Assembly (NCBI RefSeq): GCF_964656455.1
Contig: NC_135717.1
Span: forward strand, 5,952,001 to 6,016,000
Reading direction: 5' to 3'
Length of the DNA stretch: 64,000 nucleotides
From: Halichoerus grypus
Taxonomy: Eukaryota; Chordata; Mammalia; Carnivora; Phocidae
Below are positions 35,031 through 47,755 of this stretch, piece by piece. Within the stretch, counting starts at the first letter, position 1; every line of letters starts with the position of its first letter. The translations under genes were made by a program, and so were the position numbers. The notes below the pieces were generated by a model. It saw nothing but the letters and a program-made list of their open reading frames with translations. It was not told the DNA's origin and searched no databases.

Positions 35031-36654
35031 TATTTAAAAACTCTCACTGAAATTTTTAGGCTGTGATGTATACACTTCAAATTGAGTTGGGCTGTTTTTT
35101 CTGAATAAAGTTCCATCTATTCTAATATAAGAAACACCAATTCCTTGACTCATACTGCCTGAAATTAAACACCTGGAGTAACACTGACATCATCGTATCA
35201 TTTTGTAAAGCCTGGCTGAGAGATCTTGACTGGCTTCTGTCTATTCTAAACAAACAATGCTCCTGGGCAGGTGATAAGAAAAGTGCTTACGTTGATAAAC
35301 GGTTTCCTTTTGGAAATAATATTTCTGTATTTCAATATAGGTACCATTTCCGAAAGTAAAACTCCTTTTCTGAAATAAAAATGTATTTTTTTTCTACTGC
35401 TAGGCTGAACATTATGCAAAATACAGCAACCAAACCTGGGTTTCCAAAAAGAAAACAGCACTGCTATCTCAGAATGCATTAAAATATGAAATGCAGAGAG
35501 ACAGTCTTTTTCAAAAAATCATAATCAACACCTTAAATAATATTTAAATGCTTCATGTGCCAGATGTGCCAGGGGACAGCCTCTGGGGCTTATGACAAGG
35601 TAACCCAAGGGCACATCTGCTCCTCTCCCGTAGTTGTCTTAAACAAAAGTGGAATCCCGCTGACATTCAGCTGATGAAGCAAGCCATAAATAATGCAATA
35701 AGTAAACAGGTAGGTCAAGTCTCCACAAAGACTTCCATAATTCATTTCAATCTTAAAATCAAAAATAGGTCTAAAAAAAAAAAAAAAGCCAAAGCAGGCT
35801 TATACTACTCCCATCACACCCCCTGAAATACCAGGCTCCAAGAGAAACAGAATGCTATCAAGGCTATGTGCTATTCCTTATGGATTTTACTCTAAATTCC
35901 AGCTTAGCATATTACATGGCGACTTTTTACTGCACTAAGTTGGTACTTAAGTAGCCTGTGACTATCACTTAAGCTCTACAATATACTTCCACATTTAAAT
36001 TTTAGTGGAAAATCAAATACCATGTATTGCTTTCAAGTACCAATATTATGCCTTCTAAACTGAATGTGTTTGGGTGTATTAAAGGCGTTTTCCTAAGCTG
36101 GCTTTCTGCCAACAACCTGGGTGTTGTAAAAGGTTCTGGGTGCTATCATTTCACCTACCTTTCACCTCAAATAGCTTTATCCAACCGATATTAAGGATCT
36201 CCAAAAATGTGTCTCAATTTTTTTTTTCTAAATCGCTGAAGAAAAGCAAATTATCAAAGTTCCCAAGCCCACCATGGGTCTTGTATTATTAAACCTACAG
36301 AATGAACTAGCAATTATTAAATTGCCAATATTGCAATGCAGGAGACCAACACCAACGTAAGTCTAGGACAAAAAAAAAAAAAAAAAAAAGAAACTTCAGG
36401 TCACACTGCATTATATTTAAACTGAAGACAGATGGCATTAATTTGCGGGTATGCAAACAATTTCCAGGACTTGCAAGTCAAAGGCAGCCATAATACCATG
36501 TATCATTGATTCTAAGACATTTTTTCTGATTTTAACATCTCTGAAATCTTCAAATGAATCACATTGTAGTGTAATTACTGGTGTTTCTTTTTTAGTGGTA
36601 CATAAAACAATGGTGTGACTTTCAACCAAAATCATCTCAGATTCACTGAAATAT
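35031..36654. other. Intronic sequence free of recognisable repeats
   Basis: 1.6 kb with only A runs (35774, 36370). No coding or RNA gene signal. 36906-37589 and 38056-38689 are similar. Confidence 0.5.
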
Positions 36655-36905
36655 GACAATGTTAATATTAGCTAACATATACTGAACACTTACTATGGAC
36701 CAGACACTGCATGTGGATTATTTCATTTAATACCCACAAACTCTAAAGTGGCTCCAACTAGTTCCCACCCTTTTTTTTTCTTTTTTTCTTTTTTTTTTTT
36801 TTTGGCTGAGAAAACTAAGAGATGAGGTCACTCGTCTTAAGGCACAGGCTGGCTCCAGCCCAGCTCCTAACCACCCCACCTGCCTGACGCCAGAGGAAAG
36901 AACCT
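36655..36905 (-). mobile_element. MIR with an internal T-run expansion
   Basis: ACTGAACACTTACTATGGAC, CAGACACTGCATGTGGATTA, TTTCATTTAATACCCACAAA, then after a (T)n/C tract at 36770-36803, GAGAAAACTAAGAGATGAGG and CCAGCCCAGCTC: antisense MIR order. Confidence 0.7.
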
Positions 36906-37589
36906 GGACGTCTGAGAGAGCCAACCATTCTCCTTGGAACATGGGTTCAAAGCTCAGCCAACCATCTTATAAGCCCCCCCTCGCTGTTTTTTTTGGGAAA
37001 ATAGCAAAGAAAATACAGAGCTCCAAGTATCAAGAATGGGTATTAATCCAAAGCTTTTACTATAAAGAAGAGTTGGTAATCACCTATCTTATCAAAAAAA
37101 TTATACACTCTCATAAAAACCAATTTTTTTCTTTCTATTCATCCTAAGTTCAATTTACAAACAATTAACATGCATTTTCCCCTCTCAAAAACACCCTATC
37201 ATCTCTAGAGAAATGACATAAGAATCTCTAGAATCTGTACTGAATTTTGTTTAAAACCTTAGTCTTGAAATAGTCCCAAATAAAACAACACTACACAACA
37301 ATCCAGAAACATTCTATAATACAAATCAACAATAATATTTGTTGGGGTAAGTTTACATATAAAGCTACCAATCCTAACTCTCAGGAAAAATATTTGGCAT
37401 CTTTATAAAAATACATCTTTTGCTTCACACTACTATAAAGAAGGCATACTTCTTTTTCATAAGTTCAGTAAATGATAGTTTTATCATCCTCACACTCAGC
37501 ATACACAAAGCTAGCATTAAAAAAATTTTTAATGGTATTGTCTAGTTATTTGTTGGTTGCCTTCCTAGCATCCATTTTTCTGTTCCCTC

Positions 37590-38055
37590 AAAATGTCCCA
37601 GTTCTATATGTTGGGTGGGACTAACAGCATTACTAGATTCCAAGATGGATCCTACTTGTCCAACCAGCACATCCCATCATCTTGCCACAATGGTTGGTTC
37701 AGAGATGGACACATGATCCAAATCAGGCCAACCCAACAACAGGATTCAACTCCAGGACTTCTACTCCAGCAATGAGCTGTTGGTAAAGTGGACTTTTAAC
37801 ATTCTGCTGGTTAAAGCTAGAAGCAAATAGCCATGGGAGCTTCTAATAGCCATCTTTTGATCATAAGAAAAAAAGAGATAGCCCTGAATGGCTCTGAGGT
37901 CCCAGCACTGAGTGCCAAAAAGAAACTGGGTCCTTGTCATGCTATTAACTACTTCTGGACTTTTCAGTTAACTTACTGAATGAAATGCTTCCTATGGAAC
38001 CAATTTAAGCTAGGTTTTCTGCTACTTACACCTGAAAGCATCCTGGTTTGTTTGT
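37590..38055 (+). mobile_element. MaLR/ERVL-type LTR remnant (tentative)
   Basis: TTGGGTGGGACTAACAGCAT, CCAAGATGGATCCTACTTGT, GGACACATGATCCAAATCAG and a tail TTCTGCTACTTACACCTGAA, AGCATCCTG resembles a common old LTR whose 3' end reads ..ACTTGCAACTGAAAGAGTCC... The family was not fixed. Confidence 0.4.
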
Positions 38056-38689
38056 TTTTTTTTTAACTAATAAAAAAAAATCAGTATCATGAAGTATGGT
38101 ATTGTAAATACAAGACGGACGTAAAAATGTGAAATTGGCTGAAGAAAGGAGGCAGGGTAAAATTCAATGATCACCCTACCTGGTCGATGATGTCACTTAC
38201 TGAAATGGGGCAGACAAGGATCAGAGCATCTTGGGGAATGACTGGGGAGGTAGAGGGTGAGGAGGATAAAAAACCATGAGTTATCCAGAGGCAACCACTG
38301 TGTTGTTCCTGTACAAGAGAATGTAAGGTGTTCTGATCCATGAAGACTATGTATTTCCCATTCTCAACTCTTTCAAATAGTAGTCTTCAGTTTGGCTTCC
38401 TGACTTCCCTCCATGGTTGCACACAATTAAACTTGTCATCAGCCATCCCTAAATCATCAGACCATGAGAAGCTCCACGTACCCTGACAAAGACAACTGGC
38501 CATCCTCACCAATGCTCCCGGAACTGAAGCTAGAGGCAGTGAACACAGAAGTGGAGGGTGAAGGAGCTGCACTAGCTAGGAGAAAGGGCAATGCTAGCAA
38601 ATCTCTTTCCAGCTCCCCCTTTAGAATAAGCCAGAATGAGGACTTTCGGAATTAATCTTTTAGCATCTTTGAAAGAGAGAAATAACTAA

Positions 38690-39030
38690 TACTGTAGCAG
38701 CAGGAGGGTTGTGGTTGCAAGTGACATTTAAATCAAAAAGGGCACAATGCAGCTGTCCAAGCAAGAGATGGTCACAGCTTAACTAGGATGGAGGCAACGA
38801 GCATGAAGAGCAGACACGCTCCAGATCAACTGTGGCGGCAGAGTCAAGAGGGCCGGAGGATTAGAAGTTAGGTATGAAGAACGGCAACAGGTCTTGGTTT
38901 TTGGTTTGAGCAACTGAGTGGACTTAATGAAGCAAGGAAGGTTTCTGGTGGGGAGGGAAATCAGGAAGATTGTCTGGAACACATTAAGCTTAAGGTGTCT
39001 ACTAGGCGTGTTTGGGAAGAGGAATGCCAA
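38690..39030 (+). repeat. Ancient interspersed repeat, same class as near 4440 and 50330
   Basis: GCAGCTGTCCAAGCAAGAGA, GGTCTTGGTTTTTGGTTTGA, GCAACTGAGTGGACTTAATG and ACACATTAAGCTTAAGGTGT follow the 3' half of the repeat whose 5' parts appear near 4440 and 50330. Confidence 0.45.
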
Positions 39031-40439
39031 CTTTTCAACCTCACACAATCAAGGAGGAAAAAAAGGCTAAGAAAAGTTAAATCAATGTCCCATGAGGACA
39101 TGTGGGCCTTCTCCTACACATGACAATCAATAATACAATCCTACAATCAATAATATTGATTATTGTGAAGATATGAATTCATTATAGTTGGATTAAGTGT
39201 GCTTCCGAGGATTTCTGTAACTGCACATGGTATGATTATCCATTTAGGACAAGAGAAACTATCCTTTTCTGTCCTGTAAAATATACTTTTAAAGACTAAA
39301 ACAAATTGCATGCTATTTTTTTAACCTGGAAATAAAAACACATACAAAACAAAACAAAACACACAACCCTCTTGGAGCTTGGCTCGATAGCTTGGCCCCA
39401 GTGAGGAGACAGACAGGAGGAGAACAATGACACACCGACAGAAGGCATTACTGTCGCTGCGGTGTATGAGCAGACATTGAGCAATCCTCAAACCCATCAT
39501 TTGTAGGTAATATACGTAGAAATGCAATTCAGTAGAACTTAGAATTTTTATCCCAAAGATTTAGGAGAACAAAAAGGCAATAAATTACAGGTGATTACAA
39601 CTTTTTCTACTTTCATAGAGTCAGATATTTCTTTTTTAGGCACAGCTAAAATTAATAAACAAGCCCTTTAAAAAAGTTTAAAGCAAACATACTGATTATA
39701 AATACTTAGAGAAAATACCAAGTTATTGTTACTGCCTTATGCAAGTTAGCATTTTTACCCCCACTTTAGGGATAAGGTTATTTTCTAAAATTAGGTCAGA
39801 GATAACCCCAAATGACATCCAAATAAAGGATATAAACCAGCACTATTATTCAGAATTAAGACACCCCAGTCTTTCAAAGGACACACTACAGAATAAGTAG
39901 GCTTCAGGAGGACCTGATTTCTGAATGCGGAAAGAATCATTTGGGCTTACTTAGAATAATGCTGGAACAATTTGGGGGTGGGGTGGGGAGTTAAGTATCA
40001 GAACAAACATATTCTCTGGGAAAATAAGTTTGTTGAGATCTACAAAGTATGCAGAGTATTTTTTACTCTCCAGAATCCAGGAATATTCCTGTGAAGAAAT
40101 GCACATAAACATGGATATATGCCTTTAGATGCCATTTAAGTCTTTTAAAATATATTTGGCACCATTATTATGAATTTTCAGAACACCTACATATGAAAAC
40201 AATTACTATTGGCAATTAACGTACTTGTTGCCCTAAGAAATTCTTAAGAACTGTAGATTCTTCTTTGTTTTTAACATTTGTAATTGTTGAAAAGCAATCT
40301 ATTCTCAAGGAGGAAGAGGGAGACAGATCAAAAATACAAAGAGGAATACAGGGAAAAGATGTCCCTCTCACTTGGATCCTCAGGCCCTGGTTCTCCTTCC
40401 CAGAGAAAATCACAATCCGTATTTTCAGAGGTATCCCTG
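39031..40439. other. Intronic sequence, nothing recognised
   Basis: 1.4 kb. ACAATCAATAAT occurs twice close together near 39123-39154. No repeat family recognised. Confidence 0.5.
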
Positions 40440-40591
40440 TAGTAATGTTCCATACGAATGGATCTATATAAATATCCCCTTTTATTTTTTATTACTCACA
40501 CAGTATGTACAATATTCACTCTTTTGAATCTTTTCCCCCACTCAACAATGTATCTTAGAAAATGTTCCATATCAGAATATAAAGCACTATT

Positions 40592-40789
40592 GGGGCGCCT
40601 GGGTGGCTCAGTCAGTTGAACGTCTGCCTTTGTCTCAGGTCATGATCCCAAGGTCCCGGGATCAAGTCCCATGTCAGGCTCCCTGCTCAGTGGAGAGTCA
40701 GCTTCTCCCTCTCCCTCTGCCCTGTTCATGCTCTCTCTCTCACTCTCTCTCAAATAAATAAATTTTTTAAAAAATTGGTTTTTTTTTAA
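40592..40789 (+). mobile_element. CanSINE in the L1ME
   Basis: Complete copy. The duplication AGAATATAAAGCACT lies at 40574 and 40790. The tail reads AAATTTTTTAAAAAATTGGT. Confidence 0.95.
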
Positions 40790-40946
40790 AGAATATAAAG
40801 CACTGTCTTATTCTGTTAAACAGCTACACATCCCTGGGGATATGACGTAATTTCTTTAACTAGTGCTCTATTGATGCACATTTAGGTTGTTTTCAGTCTT
40901 TCATAATCTCAAACAATGCTGCAATAATTTTGCATATAAGACTTTT

Positions 40947-41066
40947 TTTAAGTTTATTTACTTATTCGTTTTTAAGTAATCTCTCCACCCAATGTGGGTG
41001 GGGCTCAAACTTACAACCCCAAGATCAAAAGTCTCATGCTCTTCCGACTCAGCCACGCAGGCACCA
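40947..41066 (-). mobile_element. Old short CanSINE subfamily
   Basis: TTTTTAAGTTTATTTACTTA, AAGTAATCTCTCCACCCAAT and a reversed head ending CAGGCACCA. Flanks GCATATAAGACTTT and GCATGTAAGACTTT differ at one base. It has a small GTGGG duplication. Confidence 0.88.
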
Positions 41067-42009
41067 GCAGCATGTAAGACTTTACACAAATGTGTGAATG
41101 GATCTGGAAAAAAAAATTCCTAGAGGCAGAATTGTTTGATCAAAGGGCATATACATTTATTATCTGATAGTACCAAACTGCCATCCTTACCCTACTGTGT
41201 CAACTTAACATTTCTCAGCCAACAATGTGATTGAGTTTCTGCTTTTCCACACCTTTGTCATCCCTAACATATTTTCAAACTCTTTGGTCTCTGCCAGTCC
41301 GCTAAATGAAAAAACGGTTGCACTCTGAGTTTTAACTGGTATTTTGTTTGCTATGTAGGGTGGGGTATCCTTTCGCATGTTTGAAATCCATTTTTTTTTT
41401 TCTTTTCTGTGAAATGTATTCTTTGCAAACAGGTTATTGGCCTACTCCTAATTGATTTTGAAAGCTCTTTATATATTAAGGAAGCTAGACTTTCATTTTC
41501 ACATAGATTGCAAATTGTCTTTCCTAGTTTGTCTTTGCATATTAATTTTTATCCATTTTCTTTTTCCATGGAGAAATGTCCTATCCAACTATTTTAAATT
41601 GTTTATAATTGTTTATCAGCTGATTCTTTTAGATTTCTAAAACTATAAAATTTTATCATTTGCAAATAATAGCAATTTTGCTTTCTGATGTCTTTCTCTA
41701 ATTAATAACAACTTTGACAGTGTACATCCCTGTATTGTTCCTGATTTTAATGGGGATGCTTCCAAGGATTCACGATTAAAGATGACGCTGGCTTTGGCTT
41801 CCGACACTATTTCTCTAAGGAACCTTCTGAGTGCATAGAGAATTTAACAGCTTGTTCTTGAGTACATTTTTCATGTTCATCAATAGGTTTTATAGATTTT
41901 CTTCAGTGTCAAAGTATACCATTAGCTTTAGCATTTACATAATTATTTAGGAATAAGAAATAACAGGAACCTATGACTGTATTTACACCATGCTACTCTA
42001 TGAATAATT

Positions 42010-42205
42010 CATAACTACTCATCAAAATATTTAATCCACATCTAGTCCTTGTGCGACATGAAAAGGCAGGTGTCTCGCATCACAGAAAGGCAAACTGAGT
42101 CTCTAAAAGATTATAAGTCCACCCACCCCCTTTCCCCATTGTGGCACTTCTGTGAGCTAGAAGTCAAATTCAGACCTTCTGACTCCCAACCCAGGATTTA
42201 AGCCA
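42010..42205 (-). mobile_element. MIR fragment, diverged
   Basis: CATCACAGAAAGGCAAACTG, AGTCTCTAAAAGATTATAAG, TGTGAGCTAGAAGTCAAATT and CAGACCTTCTGACTCCCAAC keep the antisense MIR order. Confidence 0.5.
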
Positions 42206-43452
42206 CAAGAAAGCACCATGGCCTTTAGAGAATTTAGCGAATGCCCAACATACAAAGAAAAAAGCAGGCTGCCGTCTACAACCCGCAGCTTCACAACGTT
42301 CTCTTCCAGACTCCTGAAACCAACCTCCAAGTTGAACTCAGAGGAGCTTAAAACATCTGAAATGCATCACCCAGCAGCCAGCATAATAGGTTCATGCTCA
42401 GTGATACACAACGTTGCCGACATTCCTCAGCCAATTAGAATTCCTTTCAGCTGCGATGGAGGTGAACACAGCTGGAATTAGGTGGGGCGCATTGCCAGAC
42501 GCATTGATTGTACATTATTTACGCCTTGTTTTAAAACAATAAAAGGGTTTTTTCTTTTCCTTTAATCCAGAAGTATGGAAACAACATTCCACTTAATTTA
42601 AATATCCAAATGGATTAAACTGCATCTGTAGACACAACAGAAATTCTAACATTTTAAAAAGAAGATATGGCTGATCCACATGGCTAGGTGCTTTTGTTTT
42701 TCAACAGAGCTCTCCAGCTCATCTCTAAGTAGCATGCCTTAGGGACTGTGGTCAGCTAGGATGAGCATGCAGTGGACAACAAGCCAATTTAAATTAGGGG
42801 CTCTCTCAATAAAATTTACTTACAGAACAACAAGCAAACCAGTCACTTAAGTTGTCCAGAGACAAAAATAAGTAAATAGCCACATATTTTTAATTCTCTA
42901 TTTGTTTAAAAATATTTAACCTCCAAAACAGTTTTGAAATTACAAAAATGTGATCCAAATAAGAATTCTAAAAGTTAGGGTTTCTCAACCAGAAAATCAG
43001 AGCATTGCCAAGATACTAAATTATTTCATCTATTTCGGAAGGTTCTTGAACTTCCCTTTTGCTCTTGGCACTCAATTAAAATGCACAATTCAGCTATTTT
43101 AACTTTTAACCAGTGCGCACAAATATGTTACAAAAGAGCCAGTCTAGTTAAGTGGATCATTGAGCTGATGTTGAAATATTATGGGTCAGTCTTTCTTTTC
43201 TTATTCATGAGGAAAGACTTCTTCCCGAGTGACTCAGCCCCAGAACCTCCCCTTACACCCAGCGCTCCACACTAGGACCCAACAACGTGACCAAACAGAG
43301 AAAATGAAAATTTGTAGATGAGAAGGAACAACTCAAAGTTCAGACACCACTTTCATGGTTGCAAAAACCAGAGTTTTGACCTCAAATGGTTAGACTTGTA
43401 GGCAAAAATTCTAGTTGGATTTCACTACAACTGCTATAAAGATACAGATAAA
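42206..43452. other. Repeat-free intron segment
   Basis: No transposable element recognised across 1.25 kb. 42370-42560 has mixed GC and AT blocks that could be a conserved element; this is inference only. Confidence 0.45.
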
Positions 43453-43465
43453 AATAAAGTGTATA

Positions 43466-43662
43466 GGGGTGCCTGGGTGGCTCTGTCGTTAAGCGTCTGC
43501 CTTCCACTCAGGTTATGATCCCAGGGTCCTGGGATCGAGCCCCGTATCGGGCACCCTGCTCGGCGGGAAGCCTGCTTCTCCCTCTCCCACTCCCCCTGCT
43601 TGTGTTCCCTCTCTCGCTGTGTCTCTCTCTGTCAAATAAATAAATAAAGTCTTTAAAAAAAT
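43466..43662 (+). mobile_element. CanSINE nearest to the promoter on the intron side
   Basis: Full-length copy. The exact duplication AATAAAGTGTATA lies at 43453 and 43663. It is the last SINE before the CpG island, about 2.9 kb away. Confidence 0.96.
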
Positions 43663-43675
43663 AATAAAGTGTATA

Positions 43676-46540
43676 AAGTATTTCATTGCTCAGGTCAGTT
43701 AGGTGGGTCAAGAAGCTTTAAAAAAATGGATTTGAGGGAAAAAACGTTGTCCCTTAAGACAACCTTAATGTGATCAAATCACAAATAAAATCAGTAATAC
43801 AACCTCTGTTTGGCAGAATGTGATTTCTTTTCGAGTAAAACTGAAGTTTTTATTTCAATGGTTACTTGATTTAGCTCATCCCACACCCTTAGCTAACTCA
43901 GCTGGAAGAAATGCCTTGACTGCACCCTCAGAAACTTGAGGCTGACCCTGAGGAAAACGTTACAGAAACTCAGGAGCAGCTCCTGGCTAAACACCAATGA
44001 CTTATTCCATCCTATCCCGGTTACAGTTGTTAAAACCAAAAGTTCTGCCTGCCTTACATAAGCGAGGTTCCCTGCTGGAATAGCCTGACAAAGGCAACAC
44101 TCTTAACAGCTTTCTTAACCTTTCAGAGAAACCAAACTAGTCCAAATCAATTAGGCCACCTGTTATTGATAAATTAGAGTTATTAACAGCTATTAATACA
44201 ACTATTTCTCTCCAAGTTGCATCATCTGGATGGCCAAACCCCCCAAGTCTGCCTTACTTCCCATGTGCTACAACTTTAAAAATAGCCTCCATTTCCACAT
44301 GCTATCAAGGAAGGTCTCTCCCCTCCCCACTTGGAATTAGAATGTTTCTCTCTTCACAACACGCAGTCACGCTCCAAAAGCTATAAAAACACAAGGAGGT
44401 CTGAGAGTATTTCAAGGCATAAAAACGCAAAAGAAGTTTATGGGCATTTGCCATTTCAACTAACTGGTTAACATGAGAATAAAATTTAATTTGCTTGAAG
44501 AGCACTGTGGAACCCTTAGAGCTCAAAATCCCATTCTTTTACCCAAAGTGGCCTAAATAATGTATCTGGGATTCATTTGCGTACCACGTAAGAACAAAGT
44601 TTTTGCAAATCCCGCTTGAATTTAAAATAAAAACGTTTCCAAAGTGTCTGATTGCTAGTGAACTCTGTCTGCAAGATAATGTTCTTTAAAACCTGATTTT
44701 GCACATTTTATGCCCCAAACCTACTGAAACTATTTAAAAACTATTTCCTGTTAAAATACCACAAAGACATTCATTAAAGTTAAATTCTTTTAAATATAAA
44801 GACTCAAATATTCATTTTACTGCATAGGCCAGTCTTCCAAAGCAGTTCCATATACCACCCAATAGTTTCCAAAAACAGAAAGGGTTCCACAGGAAGAAAA
44901 AAATATATCCTAACCAATACACAAAATGAACGCTTTGCATAAATCAAACACAAGTGCTGTGTTTTAACACAAATTTCTGAAAATCAGCACTGAGACTCAT
45001 TAACAGAAAGCATAAGTACCCAACGAAATCTGGAATAAGTAGGTAGCCAAAATGAGAAAGAATCAAAGAATGTTACACTAAAGTTGAAATCTCATTTTAT
45101 AAGAGGAAATGGAGACCCAGCAAGGTTACATAATTTGTTCCATATCATGCAGTAGGGCAGGTCTCTTAATCACGTCTCTTAATTTTAAATCCAATGCTCT
45201 ACTCACCACCAAATACAACTGTGGACCCCAAAGTTCTAAAGGCTCTTTTATACTCAATGTCTTCAGATGTTGTCATGAACTATGCCCTGTGTGATACTAC
45301 TGACTGGTTAGAAAATCTCTCGGTTTAAAAAAAAAAATTTTTTTTTTCAAATATCACGCATAGTAATAAACTCTGAAACCTGTAACAAGAGTATACAACT
45401 TTTGAAAGATGGCTACCCAACATACCAGAAATGAAGAGATTTCAAACTCCTGACAACCTTAAAGATGAGGCCAAAACCTACTCTATCTACAACAAAATGT
45501 CTGGTTCCAGCGTCTCAACATCAATTAACATTCAACAGACAACACACGTGGGTCACATGGGTCTGCAATCACAGCTAAACTCAATCCTGCTGCAGGGATG
45601 ACCACACTCACAGCTCATCCCAGACCCTCATTAACACCAACAGGGGTGAAGGGAAAAGGGGCTTTGGAAATAACACTCATCACCTGATCCTTCAATAGCA
45701 AATGCCATCCAAGACTCTTCAAAGCATTTCTGTATCTTTGGCATCTAAATTTCTAAATCCAAAAATAATTTGGGAGGACAGACCAAGCCCTCCCTTTGAC
45801 AAGGGAAAAGCCCAGACCTGCCAACTACGTTTGATTAATATATATATATATACACCTGACACAAACATTGTAATTAGAACCTATTCCTTCTGAAACATTA
45901 ATCACATTTCTACCAACACTCATGAAATCAGTTACTTCTGCTTTTAACAAGAAAAATGAAACCAATCTGATGTCAATTACAGATTACACTGTAAATGAGA
46001 ATCAAATTAAAGTTGTCAGTAATTAAAGTTTTACAAGCATTACAAAGTCAAAAACATGGCTTTCATGTAACCATAAAAATAACAATGTTATATACTGTAT
46101 CTACACAGAAGCGTTTCCTACTAGCCCTGGAATAAAGGATTATGTTCCGCCAGAAGCAAGGATCCCTGGGATACATAGCGGTTACTTCACAAAACCAGGG
46201 TCTGGATTTGGGTCCAAATCATTATCTGATCATATTGTCTTATCGTAACCTAATCTGACATCTTTATACCAAAAAGAAAAAAAAGAAAGAAAAAAATATA
46301 TATGCCCCTTTTCTTGAAAAAAATAATAAATCGTGCAACAACTACGTACTTTCAAAGGAAACTTTAGTTTGAAAGCAATCACCTATTGTTATTTTCCTGG
46401 ATTTTACCGACGAATTAGGGCTATGCATCTGCCATCAAGTGTCCACAATGCTCATTCGCTCTTTGAAAGGATCTGACTTTGGGTTCTCACCAGACTGGCC
46501 ACTGAACAGAAAAATCCAAGGGAAAGCCCCCTGACAGGAA
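43676..46540. other. Repeat-poor intron segment next to the CpG island
   Basis: Apart from one weak MIR call and a short TA repeat at 45837-45853, no repeat is visible in about 2.9 kb. The rest of the window averages more than one SINE every 2 kb. This is compatible with regulatory sequence. Confidence 0.55.
45085..45215 (-). mobile_element. MIR fragment, diverged
   Basis: TCATTTTATAAGAGGAAATG, GAGACCCAGCAAGGTTACAT, AATTTGTTCC and CCAATGCTCTACTCACCACC follow the antisense MIR order. Confidence 0.5.
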
Positions 46541-46942
46541 TCAGCCTGCACTTTTTATTTCCCCTCCAGAGCTGGAAATACTCGAGGTCGGAAAGTCCCC
46601 CCGCAGGACCGAATCTGCAGCCCTCCAATCGGGCCTCAGGTAAGATTCAAGCTGGAGGCGAGCCCGCGAAGGGGCAGATCTCCGGGGCCCGCTAGCGAGG
46701 GGCGCCTCCAGCAGACAGCTGGCACCCACACTCGGCCAAACCACCGCGTCGCCGGCCCGCAGCAGAGCTGCGCGCTCCCCCTTGAAGGTGGCACTACACA
46801 GCCTCCTAGGGGACACGGGCACTTCATTGAAGACTCAGTGCGAGTGAACCAAGGAGCCTGCGTTAGTGCAGCTGCCAAAGCCTCCAGCGGGGGGCGGGGG
46901 TCCCTCAGCCCTGCCCAGGGCTCAAGGATGTTGCGGGGAGGG

Positions 46943-47755
46943 GGGGCGGGGCTGGTAAAGTGCAATGCAGAAAAGAACTGAAGAAGCACAGTCAAGAGTA
47001 GATAGTGGTCTGGCCTGAGGCAGAAAGGAAGTGGACTAGACTGAAGAGGTCTGGACCAGCGGGGAAGTGAGAACAGGACCGGGAGAAGCGACACGATAGG
47101 ATTGAGGAATTCGAGGCTGAAGGAAAGGGTGGAGGCAGCGAGACCGAAGCAAGGGGGCGGGGCTGCGAGATAAGCGAGGGCGGGACTAGGTGGAAAATGA
47201 GGGGCGGGGCTTAGGGGGAAAGTGAGAGAGGCCGGCCAAGGGAGAATAAAGGGGCGGGGCCGGGAGGGGAGAAGCCAGGGGGCAAGTTGGGGGTGGGTAG
47301 AGAGAAAGGGAGAGAGTATGGGGGAGGGGGTAAGAAGCGGAGGGCAGGAGGGAGAAGCGCGGGGGCACGTCGGAGAAGAGACCCGAAGGCGAGAGAGGGT
47401 GGGAAGGTGGTGAGAAGCGAGGGGCGGGACCGAGACCAAGGGGCGGGGCCAGGAGGGAAAGCGAGGAGGCAGGTGAGGGGAGAGGGAAGAAAGCGAGGGG
47501 GAGGAAGGGGGCTGAGCAGCGGGGGGCGGGGCCACGAGGGGAGAAACGAGGGGACGAGGCGGGGAGAGGGAAGGGAGCGACCAGGACCGAGGGGCTGAAA
47601 ACGGGAGGGGGCCGGGAGGGGGGCCGGGAGGGGGGACGCGACGGGTCAGGTGGGGGGGAGAAGGAGGGAAGCCAGAGGGCCGTGGGGTGGTGGGGGGGGG
47701 GTGAGAAGCGAGGGGGCGGGGCCGGGAGCAGCGAGGGGGCGGGGTCGGGAGCGAG
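46943..47755 (+). repeat. G-rich minisatellite-like block with repeated GC boxes in early intron 1
   Basis: The plus strand is almost entirely purine and G-rich. Perfect GGGGCGGGGC boxes start at 46943, 47154, 47201, 47251, 47440, 47523 and 47713, with one-base variants at 47421 and 47736. They are set in degenerate units resembling GGCCGGGAGGGGAGAAGCGAGG. A 12-base tandem (CCGGGAGGGGGG) lies near 47611-47635 and a 23-base tandem at 47708-47755. The long proline-rich minus-strand frames across the block only reflect its C-richness on that strand. Confidence 0.8.

Larger units (their letters stand above)
40440..41930 (-). mobile_element. Old L1ME-type L1, antisense
   Basis: GCTCTATTGATGCACATTTA, GGTTGTTTTCAGTCTTTCAT, AAACAATGCTGCAATAATTT (40860-40930), then TTCCTAGAGGCAGAATTGTT and TTTTGAAAGCTCTTTATATA are the antisense of old L1ME 3' sequence. 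Two SINEs interrupt it. Confidence 0.75.
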
